A stretch of 64,000 bases of DNA from positions 61,385-125,384 of the forward strand of contig CAJOEV010000008.1 of the NCBI GenBank assembly GCA_905233545.1, given 5' to 3'. This document shows, piece by piece, positions 1-9,866 of this stretch. The stretch is from an uncultured Eubacterium sp. GTDB lineage: Bacteria > Bacillota > Clostridia > Oscillospirales > Acutalibacteraceae. The notes under the pieces were generated by a model. The model did not search any database, had not been told where the DNA came from, and saw nothing but the letters and a program-made list of their open reading frames with translations. The translations under genes and the position numbers were made by a program. How positions within the stretch are numbered: the first letter of the stretch is position 1; each line of letters starts with the position of its first letter.

Positions 1-105
1 GATTGCATTAACAAACCAAAATCAATGGTCTGCGATTTCACAAAGGTTTTGCACACAATCCAGCTTGCATATGAGGGAAAAGAAGTTATTCAGAAAATCT
101 TTTAG
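1..105 (+). CDS. C-terminal end of an unidentified protein (runs off left edge)
   Basis: Frame 1 is open from base 1 to TAG at 103-105 (DCINKPKSMVCDFTKVLHTIQLAYEGKEVIQKIF*), followed directly by a terminator hairpin. Confidence 0.5.
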   Translation, partial: DCINKPKSMVCDFTKVLHTIQLAYEGKEVIQKIF

Positions 106-115
106 CATAAAAAAA

Positions 116-138
116 CAGGGACACATTCAGTGTCCCTG
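116..138. terminator. Bidirectional intrinsic terminator between convergent genes
   Basis: Perfect 9-bp stem CAGGGACAC-ATTCA-GTGTCCCTG, flanked by A-run and T-rich sequence. Confidence 0.8.
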
Positions 139-149
139 AAATACTTTTA

Positions 150-2357
150 TTATTCTTCTGTTGCTTCTTCAGCTGCAGGAGCTTCCTCAGCGGGAGCCTC
201 TTCAACTGCGGGTGCTTCCTCAGCGGGAGCTTCTTCAACAACAGGAGCAGCTTCTTCTGCAGGCTCTTCAGCAGGTGCCTCTTCAGCTGCAGGAGCTTCC
301 TCTTCAACAGCAAGCTCGGGAATAACTTCATTTTCCTCGGGCTTTTCGAGAAGCTCTTTGATTGAAAGAGAAACTCTCTTCTTCTCAAAGTCGATATCGA
401 TAATCTTTGCCTTAACAACTTCGCCAACTTTAAGAACATCCTGAGGAGTCTTAATTCTTTCCCAAGCAATCTGGCTTATATGGATAAGGCCGTCAACTGT
501 GGGAAGGATGTTTGCGAATGCGCCGAATGTTGCAAAGCTAACGATTTTAGCATCAACAACAGAGCCAATTGGATAATCTCTCTTGAGGATTTCCCACGGA
601 TTATCTTCAATCTTTCTGAAGCCGAGTGAAATCTTTCTTGTTTCCTCGTCGAGCTTTTTGATTGTTACTTCAACAACATCGCCAACATTAACAACCTCGC
701 TGGGGTGCTTGATTCTTGACCATGAAAGCTCGGAAATATGTATCATACCGTCAATTCCGCCAAGGTCAACAAATGCGCCGTATGAAGTTAAGGACTTAAC
801 TGTTCCTTCGAGCTTCATTCCCTCTTCGAGTTTAGCCCATGCAGCATCCTGCTCTTCTTTTCTCTTTGCATCTGCAACAACCTTGATTGAAGCGCGTGCT
901 CTTCTTCTTGACGGGTCTACGTCAATAATTTTGAACTGAACATCACAGCCCATTAATACATCGAGTTCCTGATTTCTCGGAAGACCTGTTAACGGTGCGG
1001 GAACAAAAACTCTTGTTCCTTTGGTTGTTACGAGAATACCGCCGCGAACAACCTGAGTTACGGTACCTTCGAGAATTTCGTCAGCTTCTTTTGCAGCAAC
1101 GATGTCTTCCCAACCTTTTGTTGCATCGAAAAGACGTTTTGAAAGCTTAAGAACTCCGTCCTGGTCGTCTGTTTTCATAATAACCAGGTCGATTTCATCA
1201 CCAATTGCAACAACATCTTCGCACTTAGCAACAGGCTCTGCACTTAAATCATCAATTGCAACCACACCTGTCTGCTTTCTTCCGGGAACATCAACATAAA
1301 CCTCTGTGGGAGTAATGCCAACAACGGTTCCCTTTACTACTTTTGAGTTGTCACTTTCCTTAAAAGACTCATTGAGTAATTCTTCAAAGGATGCCTCACC
1401 ATCAGCAGATGCTTCGACAGCAGGCTTGGTTTCAGCCGTTTCAGCGGTTTCTGCTGTCTCCACAACTTCTTCAGTTACGGCTGAAGTTGTTTCAACTTCC
1501 TTTTCTTTAATTTCTTCGGACATGGATTTGAGTACCTCCTTGATAATTACCGAGGGTGTCGAAGCCCCGGCAGTAACGCCAACTACATCATAATCCTCAA
1601 GATTAATGTCTTTCAACTCGTCCGCCGTTTCAATGAGAAACGACTTGCAATTTTCGGAACACACCTCGTGAAGCTTACATGTATTTGATGAATGACGCCC
1701 TCCGATGACAATCATAGCATCTGATTGTTTTGAGATTTCAGCTGCCTCATATTGTCTTTCGGACGTAGCATTGCATATTGTATCAAAAATTTGACAGTTT
1801 GTACATACCTTTTTAATAATTTTTTCGCATTTTTCCCATTCTTTTTTGGAAAAAGTTGTTTGACAGACACAAATGCACTCTGACTTTTCGACAAAATTAT
1901 TTTCTTGTATAATTTTTAGCAATTCTGTCTCATTTTTGAAAACAAAAAATTTACCATTGCAGTACGATGCAATACCCAAAACTTCGGGATGTTTTGCATC
2001 TCCTGCAATCAGAACAGTAACATTTTTGTCCTGCTTTTTTACTATGTTATGTATTTTGGTTACAAACGGACAGGTTGCATTAACAAAATCAATTTTGCTT
2101 TTTTCAAGCTCATCAATTATTTGCTTCTCAACTCCGTGAGTTCTTATAACAAGCTTATATCCCTCTTTGCAGTCGGACGGAGATTCGGCAATAATGACTC
2201 CCCTGCTCTTTAAATCGTCAACAAGCTGAGCATTATGAATAATCGGTCCGAGCGTGCAGACTTTCTCGTTATTATCAACCATATTGTAAACAAGCTCAAC
2301 CGCCCTGTTCACTCCAAAGCAAAAGCCTGCGGTTTTTGCGAGATTAATCTTTTTCAA
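150..2357 (-). CDS. ispH: Bifunctional 4-hydroxy-3-methylbut-2-enyl diphosphate reductase / S1 RNA-binding domain protein
   Basis: N-terminus has IspH motifs (AKTAGFCFGVNRAV, RTHGVEKQ, NATCPFV); C-terminal half has S1 repeats (GTVKSLTSYGAFVDLGGIDGMIHISELSW) and an Ala/Glu/Pro-rich tail. Confidence 0.93.
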   Translation of the reverse strand: MKKINLAKTAGFCFGVNRAVELVYNMVDNNEKVCTLGPIIHNAQLVDDLKSRGVIIAESPSDCKEGYKLVIRTHGVEKQIIDELEKSKIDFVNATCPFVTKIHNIVKKQDKNVTVLIAGDAKHPEVLGIASYCNGKFFVFKNETELLKIIQENNFVEKSECICVCQTTFSKKEWEKCEKIIKKVCTNCQIFDTICNATSERQYEAAEISKQSDAMIVIGGRHSSNTCKLHEVCSENCKSFLIETADELKDINLEDYDVVGVTAGASTPSVIIKEVLKSMSEEIKEKEVETTSAVTEEVVETAETAETAETKPAVEASADGEASFEELLNESFKESDNSKVVKGTVVGITPTEVYVDVPGRKQTGVVAIDDLSAEPVAKCEDVVAIGDEIDLVIMKTDDQDGVLKLSKRLFDATKGWEDIVAAKEADEILEGTVTQVVRGGILVTTKGTRVFVPAPLTGLPRNQELDVLMGCDVQFKIIDVDPSRRRARASIKVVADAKRKEEQDAAWAKLEEGMKLEGTVKSLTSYGAFVDLGGIDGMIHISELSWSRIKHPSEVVNVGDVVEVTIKKLDEETRKISLGFRKIEDNPWEILKRDYPIGSVVDAKIVSFATFGAFANILPTVDGLIHISQIAWERIKTPQDVLKVGEVVKAKIIDIDFEKKRVSLSIKELLEKPEENEVIPELAVEEEAPAAEEAPAEEPAEEAAPVVEEAPAEEAPAVEEAPAEEAPAAEEATEE

Positions 2358-3006
2358 GGTTGTTTTCCGCCTCCCAGAGCTCGGTTATTCTTTCCATAAC
2401 AAGATTTGCAGCTCTCTTAATATCATGGGGACCGAAATCCTCTTTATCAAATCCCATCTCATCGGGAGTTATAAGCTTACCGTATGAAACGGTTATTTTC
2501 GAGCCGACCTTAATTGGTCCGTTGCTGTAAATTGCAACAGGAAGAACACTTGCGTTAGTTGCTTTTGCAATAACTGCAACACCCGATTTTGCCTTCTGGG
2601 GAACGCCGTTTTTGTCCTTTATTCTTCTTCCTTCAGGGCATATTGCCATAACATGACCCTCCTCAATAATCTTCTCGCCGTAGTCAATGGCGGAAGTGTC
2701 GCCCTGACCTCTTTTAACAGGAAATCCGTACATATGGGTAATAAACCATGCTGCAAATGGATTTTTGAAAAGCTCAGCCTTAGCCATAAAGTGAAGAACG
2801 GGCATTTCCTTGGGATAGCCAACAAAAACAGGGTCAATCGCACAGGTATGATTGATTGCAACTATGTATCTTGTTGTGTCCTGGGGAATGTTTTCAATTC
2901 CTTTGAAGCTAAGCTTATAAAACGGCTTAAAAAACGGCTTTGCGGCAACTTTAAGAAAGCTGTAGAGTTTATAATCTTTAATTTGTGAATAATCAAATTC
3001 TTTCAT
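2344..3006 (-). CDS. plsC: 1-acyl-sn-glycerol-3-phosphate acyltransferase
   Basis: PlsC motifs NHTCAIDP and CPEGRRIK; sits between cmk and ispH-S1. Confidence 0.88.
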   Translation of the reverse strand: MKEFDYSQIKDYKLYSFLKVAAKPFFKPFYKLSFKGIENIPQDTTRYIVAINHTCAIDPVFVGYPKEMPVLHFMAKAELFKNPFAAWFITHMYGFPVKRGQGDTSAIDYGEKIIEEGHVMAICPEGRRIKDKNGVPQKAKSGVAVIAKATNASVLPVAIYSNGPIKVGSKITVSYGKLITPDEMGFDKEDFGPHDIKRAANLVMERITELWEAENNLEKD

Positions 3007-3665
3007 CAGATGTTCTCCTTAACGATATTAATAACTGCCTGAATAGATTCTTCAAGATTCAGCTCGGAGGTATCAAGAAGAACTGATTCCTCGCTCGGTT
3101 TAAGCGGAGCAATTTCTCTGTGAGAATCCTGATAATCGCGCTGATTAACATCTGCAAGAACATCCTCATACATAACGCTCTCGCCCTTTTCAATCAACTC
3201 ATCATATCTTCTTTTAGCTCTGCATTCGGGAGAAGCAAAAAGGAATATTTTAACATCGGCATTCGGAAGAACAACGGTTGCAATATCTCTTCCGTCCATA
3301 ATTACATTGTTCTTTTTTGCAATATCTCTCTGAAGGTCAAGAAGAAATTCGCGAACCTTCGGAATTGCGGAAACAGCGCTTGCGCCCATAGAAATTTCAG
3401 GTGTTCTTATTAATGATGAAACATCCTCACCGTCGAGAAAAACAGCCTGAACACCATTAATATACTTAAGTTCAACTTCAATATCGCTGAGCATATTAAT
3501 AATCTTATCAGTGTCGCCTAAAATGCCCTTCCTCTGTGCTGAAAGCGCAACAGTTCTGTAGAGCGCACCCGTGTCAACATAGATGTAGCCGAGCTCCTTT
3601 GCAGCAGCTTTTGCAACTGTGCTTTTTCCTGCGCCTGCAGGTCCGTCGATAGCAATGTTTATCAT
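3006..3665 (-). CDS. cmk: (d)CMP kinase
   Basis: IAIDGPAGAGKSTVAKAAAKELGYIYVDTGALYR and MDGRDIATVVLPNADVKIFL are typical of cytidylate kinase. Confidence 0.95.
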   Translation of the reverse strand: MINIAIDGPAGAGKSTVAKAAAKELGYIYVDTGALYRTVALSAQRKGILGDTDKIINMLSDIEVELKYINGVQAVFLDGEDVSSLIRTPEISMGASAVSAIPKVREFLLDLQRDIAKKNNVIMDGRDIATVVLPNADVKIFLFASPECRAKRRYDELIEKGESVMYEDVLADVNQRDYQDSHREIAPLKPSEESVLLDTSELNLEESIQAVINIVKENI

Positions 3666-3698
3666 AGTAAATCTCCTTTTATGAGCATTAATTTAATT

Positions 3699-3754
3699 GA
3701 CCGAGCAAAGCGAGAAACCGAAAACTCGGAACTCGGGGCTCGGGGCTCGCAACT
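3699..3754. repeat. Modular repeat: core GACCGAGCAAAGCGAGAAACCG plus 7-bp array (AACTCGG AACTCGG GGCTCGG GGCTCGC)
   Basis: Read directly; the array abuts the stop codon of the 3755..4951 gene. Confidence 0.8.
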
Positions 3755-4951
3755 TTAAATATTTTCACCACATACATATCCTGTTGAAAAGGCAATCTGC
3801 AGATTAAATCCGCCGGTATAGGCATCAACATCAATAACCTCGCCTGCAAAGGACAGATTATCAATAATTTTTGATTTCATTGTTTTCGGGTCAATTTCTT
3901 TGACATTAACTCCACCCGAGGTTATAACCGCTTCTTCAATCGGTCTGAAATCAGTTATATCAACGGTGAAATTCTTTAACAGATTTACAAGCTTTCTTCT
4001 TTCTTCCCTTGTTATCTGATTGCATTTTGTTGATGGCTCAATTCCGCTGAGTTTAACAACAGTCGGAATGATTTTATTCGGAAGCAGTTTTGAGAGAGAA
4101 TTTATGAAATCTCTGTTTTTATTCTCCTCAAAATCCAGTGCAGGTTTCAAATCAATAACAAGCCTATAGTTTCGCTCTTTAGGGTTTTTCATATGTGCCG
4201 AAGCAGAAAGAATAACGGGTCCGCTGACACCGAAATGAGTGAAAAGCATTTCGCCGAAATCACTGTAAACAGTCTTTTCACCATCAAGAAATGTAATACT
4301 GATGTTTTTCAGCGATAAGCCCTGTAATGAAGGGATGAAATTGTTTGAACAAACAAGGGGAACAAGCGAAGGTTTCAGATTGGTTACAGTATGCCCCGCC
4401 TGCTTTGCAAATGTATATCCGTCGCCTGTTGAGCCTGTCTGCGGATAGCTTTTTCCGCCCGTGCAAATTGCAACTGCGTCACAATCAATTCTATCCCCGT
4501 TTTCAAGCAAAACAGCTTTGACTCTGCTGTCTTCTATCTCAAGACTTTTTGCAGGACTGCTTATGATTCCGGCACCGCTGTTTTTTGCATATTTAACAAG
4601 CGCGTCAACTATGTCGACAGCCTTATCCGAAACGGGAAAAACTCTGTTTCCCCTTTCAATTTTTGTTTCAACGCCGAGCTCTTCAAAAAGAGCAATTGTG
4701 TCATAAGGCATAAAAGCCGAAAACGCTGAAAACAAAAATCTCGGATTGGTTGGAACATTTGATATTAATTCATTAATGTCGAAGCAGGCATTTGTTACAT
4801 TACACCTGCCCTTTCCCGTTATCATAACCTTGCGAGCAGGCCGTTCGTTCTTCTCAACAACGGTAACATCAAGACCTCTTAAAGCTGCCCTTGCAGCTGC
4901 AATTAATCCCGACGCTCCTGCACCGATTATTACCACTTTTCTGTTATTCAT
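3755..4951 (-). CDS. NAD(P)/FAD-dependent oxidoreductase, HI0933/YhiN family
   Basis: VVIIGAGASGLIAAARAALRG Rossmann motif, GKGRCNVTNAC, GGKSYPQTGSTGDGY, C-terminal AGEVIDVDAYTGGFNLQ. Confidence 0.9.
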   Translation of the reverse strand: MNNRKVVIIGAGASGLIAAARAALRGLDVTVVEKNERPARKVMITGKGRCNVTNACFDINELISNVPTNPRFLFSAFSAFMPYDTIALFEELGVETKIERGNRVFPVSDKAVDIVDALVKYAKNSGAGIISSPAKSLEIEDSRVKAVLLENGDRIDCDAVAICTGGKSYPQTGSTGDGYTFAKQAGHTVTNLKPSLVPLVCSNNFIPSLQGLSLKNISITFLDGEKTVYSDFGEMLFTHFGVSGPVILSASAHMKNPKERNYRLVIDLKPALDFEENKNRDFINSLSKLLPNKIIPTVVKLSGIEPSTKCNQITREERRKLVNLLKNFTVDITDFRPIEEAVITSGGVNVKEIDPKTMKSKIIDNLSFAGEVIDVDAYTGGFNLQIAFSTGYVCGENI

Positions 4952-4967
4952 AACTATATATTATAAT

Positions 4968-6872
4968 TTATATGTCGAGTTCTGTCAATTGTTCACTGAG
5001 ATTTTCCCACTCTTCATACAGCTTTTCTTTGAGCTTTGTTTTTTCGTCAAGAGCCTTTGTCAGCTCCATTAATTCCTCGTAATCAGCGTTTTGCATTTTT
5101 TCTTCAATAAGCGCTGTTTCGTTTTCTGCCTCTTCAATTTCCGTTTCACATTTTGAAAGCCTTGTTTTAGCCTTTCTTAAAGCGGACTGACGCTCTTTTT
5201 TAAGCTGATATTCGTTTGGCTTCTTTTCTTTAGGAGCGTTATCGGATGAGCTGTTATCGGGAGAAAGGTTATTCTTCTTTTCAAGGTATTCATCATAGTT
5301 TCCATAATACTGAGTTACTCCATCTTTTGAAAGCTCGAGAATTCTTGTTGAAAGCTTGTTGATAAAGTATCTGTCGTGGGAAACAATGAGCATTGTTCCG
5401 CTGTAGTCAAGAAGTGTGTTTTCAAGCTCCTCCCTTGAAAAAGCATCAAGATGATTTGTCGGCTCGTCGAGAAGCAAAAAGTTAAACTTTCCGAGCATAA
5501 GTTTCAAAAGCGCAACTCTTGCTCTTTCACCGCCCGAGCATTCGGAAAGGTTTTTGAAAACATCCTCCCCTTTAAAAAGGAATGCCGCAAGCGCCGAGCG
5601 CACCGAGGTTTCGCTCATTGCAGGAAAGGATGACCAGATTTCATCAATAACTGTTTTGCTCAAATCAAGCTTTGCCTGAACCTGGTCAAAATATCCCGTG
5701 AAAACATTTGCACCGAATTTGAAATATCCGCCGTCAGCACTGTAGTCTTTCATAAGAATTTTGAGAAGGGTTGTTTTTCCGCAGCCGTTTTCACCGAGAA
5801 GGAATACCCGCTCATTTCTTCTGACACTGAAAGACGCATTTTCAAATATCTTTTTGCCCGAAAAGCTTTTTGAAAGGTTGCTGACATTCAGTACCTCTTC
5901 ACCGCTGATGAATTTAGGCGTGAAATCAAAGCGAATTCGCTCAACCTTTGAATCGGGAACAACAATCTGAGCCTTAAGCTTTTCAAGTCTTTTTTCTTCG
6001 CTTTCGGCTTTTTTAATACTCTTTTCCCTGTTCCACTGACGCTGCTGAGTTATGATGCCTTCAATACGCTCGATTTCCTTCATATCGTTTTTGTATTTTT
6101 CTTCAATGGCTTTTTGCTCAGCCTCTTTCTTTTTGAGGAACACGGAATAATTGCCCAGATAGGAACGGCATTTTCCGTTTTCTATCTCGATAGTTTTATT
6201 GGTTATTCTGTCGAGAAAATATCTGTCGTGAGAAACGATTAAAAGCGCACCCGAAAAGTCCTTCAAAAAGCCCTCAAGCCATTCGAGAGCCTTTAAATCA
6301 AGATGGTTTGTCGGCTCGTCAAGAAGAAGAAAATCAGCCTTTGAAAGCAGAAGCTTTGCAAGAATGAGCTTTGATTTCTGACCGCCCGAAAGCGCGGAGG
6401 TCGGCAAATCAAAATCCTTTTCGTCAAATCCGAGTCCGATAAGAGCAGAACGGGTTAAACTCTTATATGTGAGTCCGCCGTCGCGAGTGAAAACATTGGT
6501 TAAATAGTCCTGGCGCTCGATATTCTTTTCCTGATTTCCAACGCCGTTTGTAAGATTATGCGCTATCTCTTCAAGCTCTTTTTCAACTTCAATTAAATCA
6601 TCAAAAACGGAAATCAGCTCGTTATAAACGGTTTTATTCTCGGAGCAGGTGTGCTGTTCCATATATCCGATTTTTGTATTTTTTGAAATAAAACAGTTTC
6701 CTTCTGTCGGCTCATAATCACCGGTAATGATTTTAAACAGAGAGGTTTTACCCGCTCCGTTACATCCGATTAAGCCAACTTTTTCCTTCTCTTTGATATC
6801 AAAAGAAACGCCTTCAAAAAGCGTTTTTTCTCCAAAAGAGAGCATTAAATTCTGAACATCAAGAACTGCCAT
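4968..6872 (-). CDS. ABC-F family ATPase
   Basis: Two ABC domains (GCNGAGKTS, LSGGQKSKL; GENGCGKTT, CSGGERARV), a linker and a C-terminal coiled coil; no TM segments. Confidence 0.93.
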   Translation of the reverse strand: MAVLDVQNLMLSFGEKTLFEGVSFDIKEKEKVGLIGCNGAGKTSLFKIITGDYEPTEGNCFISKNTKIGYMEQHTCSENKTVYNELISVFDDLIEVEKELEEIAHNLTNGVGNQEKNIERQDYLTNVFTRDGGLTYKSLTRSALIGLGFDEKDFDLPTSALSGGQKSKLILAKLLLSKADFLLLDEPTNHLDLKALEWLEGFLKDFSGALLIVSHDRYFLDRITNKTIEIENGKCRSYLGNYSVFLKKKEAEQKAIEEKYKNDMKEIERIEGIITQQRQWNREKSIKKAESEEKRLEKLKAQIVVPDSKVERIRFDFTPKFISGEEVLNVSNLSKSFSGKKIFENASFSVRRNERVFLLGENGCGKTTLLKILMKDYSADGGYFKFGANVFTGYFDQVQAKLDLSKTVIDEIWSSFPAMSETSVRSALAAFLFKGEDVFKNLSECSGGERARVALLKLMLGKFNFLLLDEPTNHLDAFSREELENTLLDYSGTMLIVSHDRYFINKLSTRILELSKDGVTQYYGNYDEYLEKKNNLSPDNSSSDNAPKEKKPNEYQLKKERQSALRKAKTRLSKCETEIEEAENETALIEEKMQNADYEELMELTKALDEKTKLKEKLYEEWENLSEQLTELDI

Positions 6873-6988
6873 ATTTTTTTACAAATCTTTCTTAAGTATC
6901 AATCTTTTCTATTTTACATCAAATCGTCTTGAATTAAAAGAGTTTTTTTGATATTATTATAATAATATGATAAGTGAGAGGATTAATT

Positions 6989-7942
6989 ATGGAAATACTA
7001 AAACTGAACCCTGTTTTTAAAGACTATATCTGGGGCGGAAACAGACTTAAAAGCGATTACGGTTTTGATACGGGATTTGACAAAACAGCTGAAGGCTGGA
7101 TGCTCGCATGCCATAAGGACGGAATGAACACCGTGGCTTCAGGTAAATATGAGGGCAAAACACTTCAGGAGCTTTTTGACGAAATCGGACTTGAAAAAAT
7201 TGCAGGCAAAAACTGCCTGAAATTCCCCTATTTCCCTGTTCTGATAAAGCTTATTGACGCATTCGACAATCTTTCTGTTCAGGTTCATCCCGATGATGAA
7301 TACGCAAGAAGAGTTGAAAATGAATTCGGCAAAACCGAAATCTGGTATGTTCTTGACGCTGTTGACGATGCTGAACTTATTTACGGTTTTAATGAGAAAA
7401 TCACTTCCGAGGAATTCAAAGAAGCGATTGAAAACAATACTTTACTTGACAAGCTCAACAGAGTTAAGGTCAACAAGGGCGATTTATTCTTTATTGAAGC
7501 AGGAACAGTTCACGCAATCGGCAAAGGCGCTTTGATAGCTGAAATTCAGCAGAATTCAAACTGCACATACAGAGTTTATGACTACGGAAGAGTCGGCAAA
7601 GACGGCAAACCCAGAGAGCTCCATATTCAAAAAGCAATTGATGTTTCGAAAACCGAGCCACCGAAATATGACATAAAACCTCAGGGCGAAGAAATTGAAA
7701 CAAATTCAAATATATCCCAGCTCTTAACAAAATGCGATTTGTTCACCGTTAACAGATACGCCGTTAAAAACGAAATAACTCTTAAAACAGATGATAAAAG
7801 CTTTAATCATATTCTTGTTATTGACGGCAGCGGAAAGGTTGAAAACGAAGAAGCAAAGAAGGGCGATTCCTTCTTTGTTCCGGCAAACTTCGGCGAATAC
7901 AAAATCAGCGGAGATATTGAAATTCTGGTAACTGAAATTTAA
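6989..7942 (+). CDS. manA: Mannose-6-phosphate isomerase, class I
   Basis: YIWGGNRLKSDYG, LSVQVHPDDEYA, GTVHAIGKG. ATG at 6989 has SD-like GTGAGAGGA upstream. Confidence 0.9.
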   Translation: MEILKLNPVFKDYIWGGNRLKSDYGFDTGFDKTAEGWMLACHKDGMNTVASGKYEGKTLQELFDEIGLEKIAGKNCLKFPYFPVLIKLIDAFDNLSVQVHPDDEYARRVENEFGKTEIWYVLDAVDDAELIYGFNEKITSEEFKEAIENNTLLDKLNRVKVNKGDLFFIEAGTVHAIGKGALIAEIQQNSNCTYRVYDYGRVGKDGKPRELHIQKAIDVSKTEPPKYDIKPQGEEIETNSNISQLLTKCDLFTVNRYAVKNEITLKTDDKSFNHILVIDGSGKVENEEAKKGDSFFVPANFGEYKISGDIEILVTEI

Positions 7943-7953
7943 TAGTATAAAAA

Positions 7954-7988
7954 CACCCCTTAAAGCCAAAACTAAGCTATAAGGGGTG
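7954..7988 (+). promoter_or_regulatory. Terminator-like hairpin whose 3' arm contains the SD of the next gene
   Basis: CACCCCTTA (7954-7962) pairs perfectly with TAAGGGGTG (7980-7988), then ATTTTTT and ATG at 7996. Confidence 0.75.
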
Positions 7989-7995
7989 ATTTTTT

Positions 7996-8202
7996 ATGAA
8001 GATTTTTGATAGAATTGCGCTTATTTTAACAATCATAGGCGGAATTAACTGGGGACTCATAGGAATATTTCAATTCGATTTAGTTGCCTGGATTGGCGGC
8101 GGTCAGGACGGAGTCTTCGCAAGAATTATTTACACACTTGTTGCTCTTTCAGCAATCTGGTGCATCAGTCTTTTATTCAGAAACAGAGCGCTTGAAGACT
8201 GA
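7996..8202 (+). CDS. DUF378 domain-containing small membrane protein
   Basis: KIFDRIALILTIIGGINWGLIGIFQFDLVAWIGGG is the DUF378 signature. Confidence 0.88.
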   Translation: MKIFDRIALILTIIGGINWGLIGIFQFDLVAWIGGGQDGVFARIIYTLVALSAIWCISLLFRNRALED

Positions 8203-8205
8203 ACG

Positions 8206-8333
8206 AATTGAAAATTGATAATGGAGAATGGAGAATGGAGAATTGCGGTTACTCGCTGCGCTCAAACAATAATTATAATTGACCGAACGAAGTGAGATAC
8301 CAAAATTCTCAATTCTCAACTCTCAATTCTCAA
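8206..8333. repeat. Intergenic inverted-repeat element with heptamer arms (AATGGAG/AATTGAG type)
   Basis: Left arm AATTGAA AATTGAT (AATGGAG)x3 AATTGCG, internal degenerate palindrome GGTTACTCGCTGCGCTC...GACCGAACGAAGTGAGATACC, right arm AATTCTC AATTCTC AACTCTC AATTCTC. Confidence 0.85.
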
Positions 8334-9056
8334 TTATTTAATCGCCATATGACTCTGCATTTCGTCCTTGATTTTTGCAAGAATACGCTTTTCAAGACGG
8401 GAAATATATGACTGAGAAATGCCCATATTATCGGCAAGCTCCTTTTGCGTGAGCATTTTTGCTCCGCCCAGTCCGAAGCGCTGCTGCATAATATGCTTTT
8501 CTTTTTGTGAGAGATTTGAAACAATATACCTAAGCAGCCTTTTTTCGTCCTCGTACTCAATTCCCTGACTAATTTCATCGGGCTCGGAGCCGAGAACATC
8601 GCGCAGCGTCAGCTCGTTGCCGTCCCAGTCAACGGACAGAGGCTCGTCAAAGGACATCTCACTTTTTGAGTTTGACGCTTTTCTTAAATACATAAGTATT
8701 TCGTTTTCAATACACCTTGATGCATATGTTGCAAGCTTGATATTTTTATCGGGATTATAGGTTTTCACCGCCTTCATAAGACCAATTGTTCCTATTGAAA
8801 CCAAATCCTCGGCGCTTGCGGTTTTTGCCTCATACTTCTTTGCTATGTAAACAACAAGGCGAAGATTATGCGTTACAAGCAAATCCCGATTATCGTTATT
8901 GCCGTTTCTTATCTGATTAATAATTAATTCTTCATCCTCCTTACTTAGCGGAGGAGGCAGTGTTTCGGGTCCGTTTATGTAGCAGCAGTATTCTTCGTAT
9001 GCAATTACTTTAACGATAAAATTGAATATTTTGTTTAAGATACTCATATAAATCAC
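8334..9056 (-). CDS. sigE: RNA polymerase sporulation sigma factor SigE
   Basis: GNNDNRDLLVTHNLRLVVYIAKKYE, EDLVSIGTIGLMKAV, sigma-4 HTH; follows spoIIGA. Confidence 0.93.
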   Translation of the reverse strand: MIYMSILNKIFNFIVKVIAYEEYCCYINGPETLPPPLSKEDEELIINQIRNGNNDNRDLLVTHNLRLVVYIAKKYEAKTASAEDLVSIGTIGLMKAVKTYNPDKNIKLATYASRCIENEILMYLRKASNSKSEMSFDEPLSVDWDGNELTLRDVLGSEPDEISQGIEYEDEKRLLRYIVSNLSQKEKHIMQQRFGLGGAKMLTQKELADNMGISQSYISRLEKRILAKIKDEMQSHMAIK

Positions 9057-9860
9057 CTATACTGATAATATTTCGGGGTTGATTATTGCCGAAAAGCTCT
9101 CGGAGTTTATTTCATCGCTCAGCGCGATATATACATTACTTATTTCTTCATACCCCCTTGATGTTTTTATCTTAACACTCTGCGGTTTGTACGCATAGAG
9201 AAAAGAGGTGGAATTCACTGTTGAAGCAGGAATCAGCCTGGCGCCATTCTCGTCAAAAAGCTCTTTAATGCTTTCTTTTTTAACTATAATAACGGGATAG
9301 TCTGAGAACGGCTCGCGAAGCTTATTGCCCGTATCGCTCAGAGCAAAAACCTTTTTGCTTTTTGAATTGTTTTCAATTATCAGCGTGTATATTTCCCCTG
9401 CACCGAGCTTTTTATTATAAAATCTGATAATAATGCAGGATATTATATATGCAAACACTGCACTCAAAAGCAGTTCCCTTGCGTTGATATCAAAATATAT
9501 TTCGCCGTTATGAGTGCAGATTTTGCTGTTGCCGAATAGCATCTGTAATCCCGAAATAATACCGAGGAAAACGAAGTTTGAAAACAGAAAAATCAGCAGT
9601 ATCCTAAAAAAGGTTTTCACTCTCACAAATCCGAAGGAGATAAGAATCATTATCACCGCACAGAGCACCTTTGATGAAACGGATATGTATATTGGTATTT
9701 CATCAAGAAGGATTATCAGCGAATACAGCCCTCCGATAACGGAGGCAAAAACAATTCGGAAAATCTTTGCGCCCCTTTTGGCAATTTTTGCGGATATTTC
9801 AAGCAGCAAAAAGGTTATGAAGAAATTCACGATGAAAAGAATATCTGCATAAATAACAAT
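9057..9860 (-). CDS. spoIIGA: Sigma-E processing peptidase SpoIIGA (start codon uncertain; ORF frame extends to 9896)
   Basis: Polytopic membrane N-terminus VIYADILFIVNFFITFLLLE, LSDTGNKLREPFSDYPVIIV protease-like motif, directly upstream of sigE. Probable non-ATG start at 9860. Confidence 0.85.
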   Translation of the reverse strand: MVIYADILFIVNFFITFLLLEISAKIAKRGAKIFRIVFASVIGGLYSLIILLDEIPIYISVSSKVLCAVIMILISFGFVRVKTFFRILLIFLFSNFVFLGIISGLQMLFGNSKICTHNGEIYFDINARELLLSAVFAYIISCIIIRFYNKKLGAGEIYTLIIENNSKSKKVFALSDTGNKLREPFSDYPVIIVKKESIKELFDENGARLIPASTVNSTSFLYAYKPQSVKIKTSRGYEEISNVYIALSDEINSESFSAIINPEILSV

Positions 9861-9866
9861 AAAAAT

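Noticed and set aside
130-444. Plus-strand Ser/Ala-rich ORF (104 aa)
   Set aside because: Antisense shadow of the Ala/Glu/Pro-rich tail of the ispH-S1 fusion; low complexity, no SD.
86-469. Minus-strand Leu/Lys-rich ORF (127 aa)
   Set aside because: Alternate-frame reading of the same repetitive C-terminal tail.
150-2357. ispH-S1 fusion as novel
   Set aside because: This fusion is well known in Clostridia and related Firmicutes.
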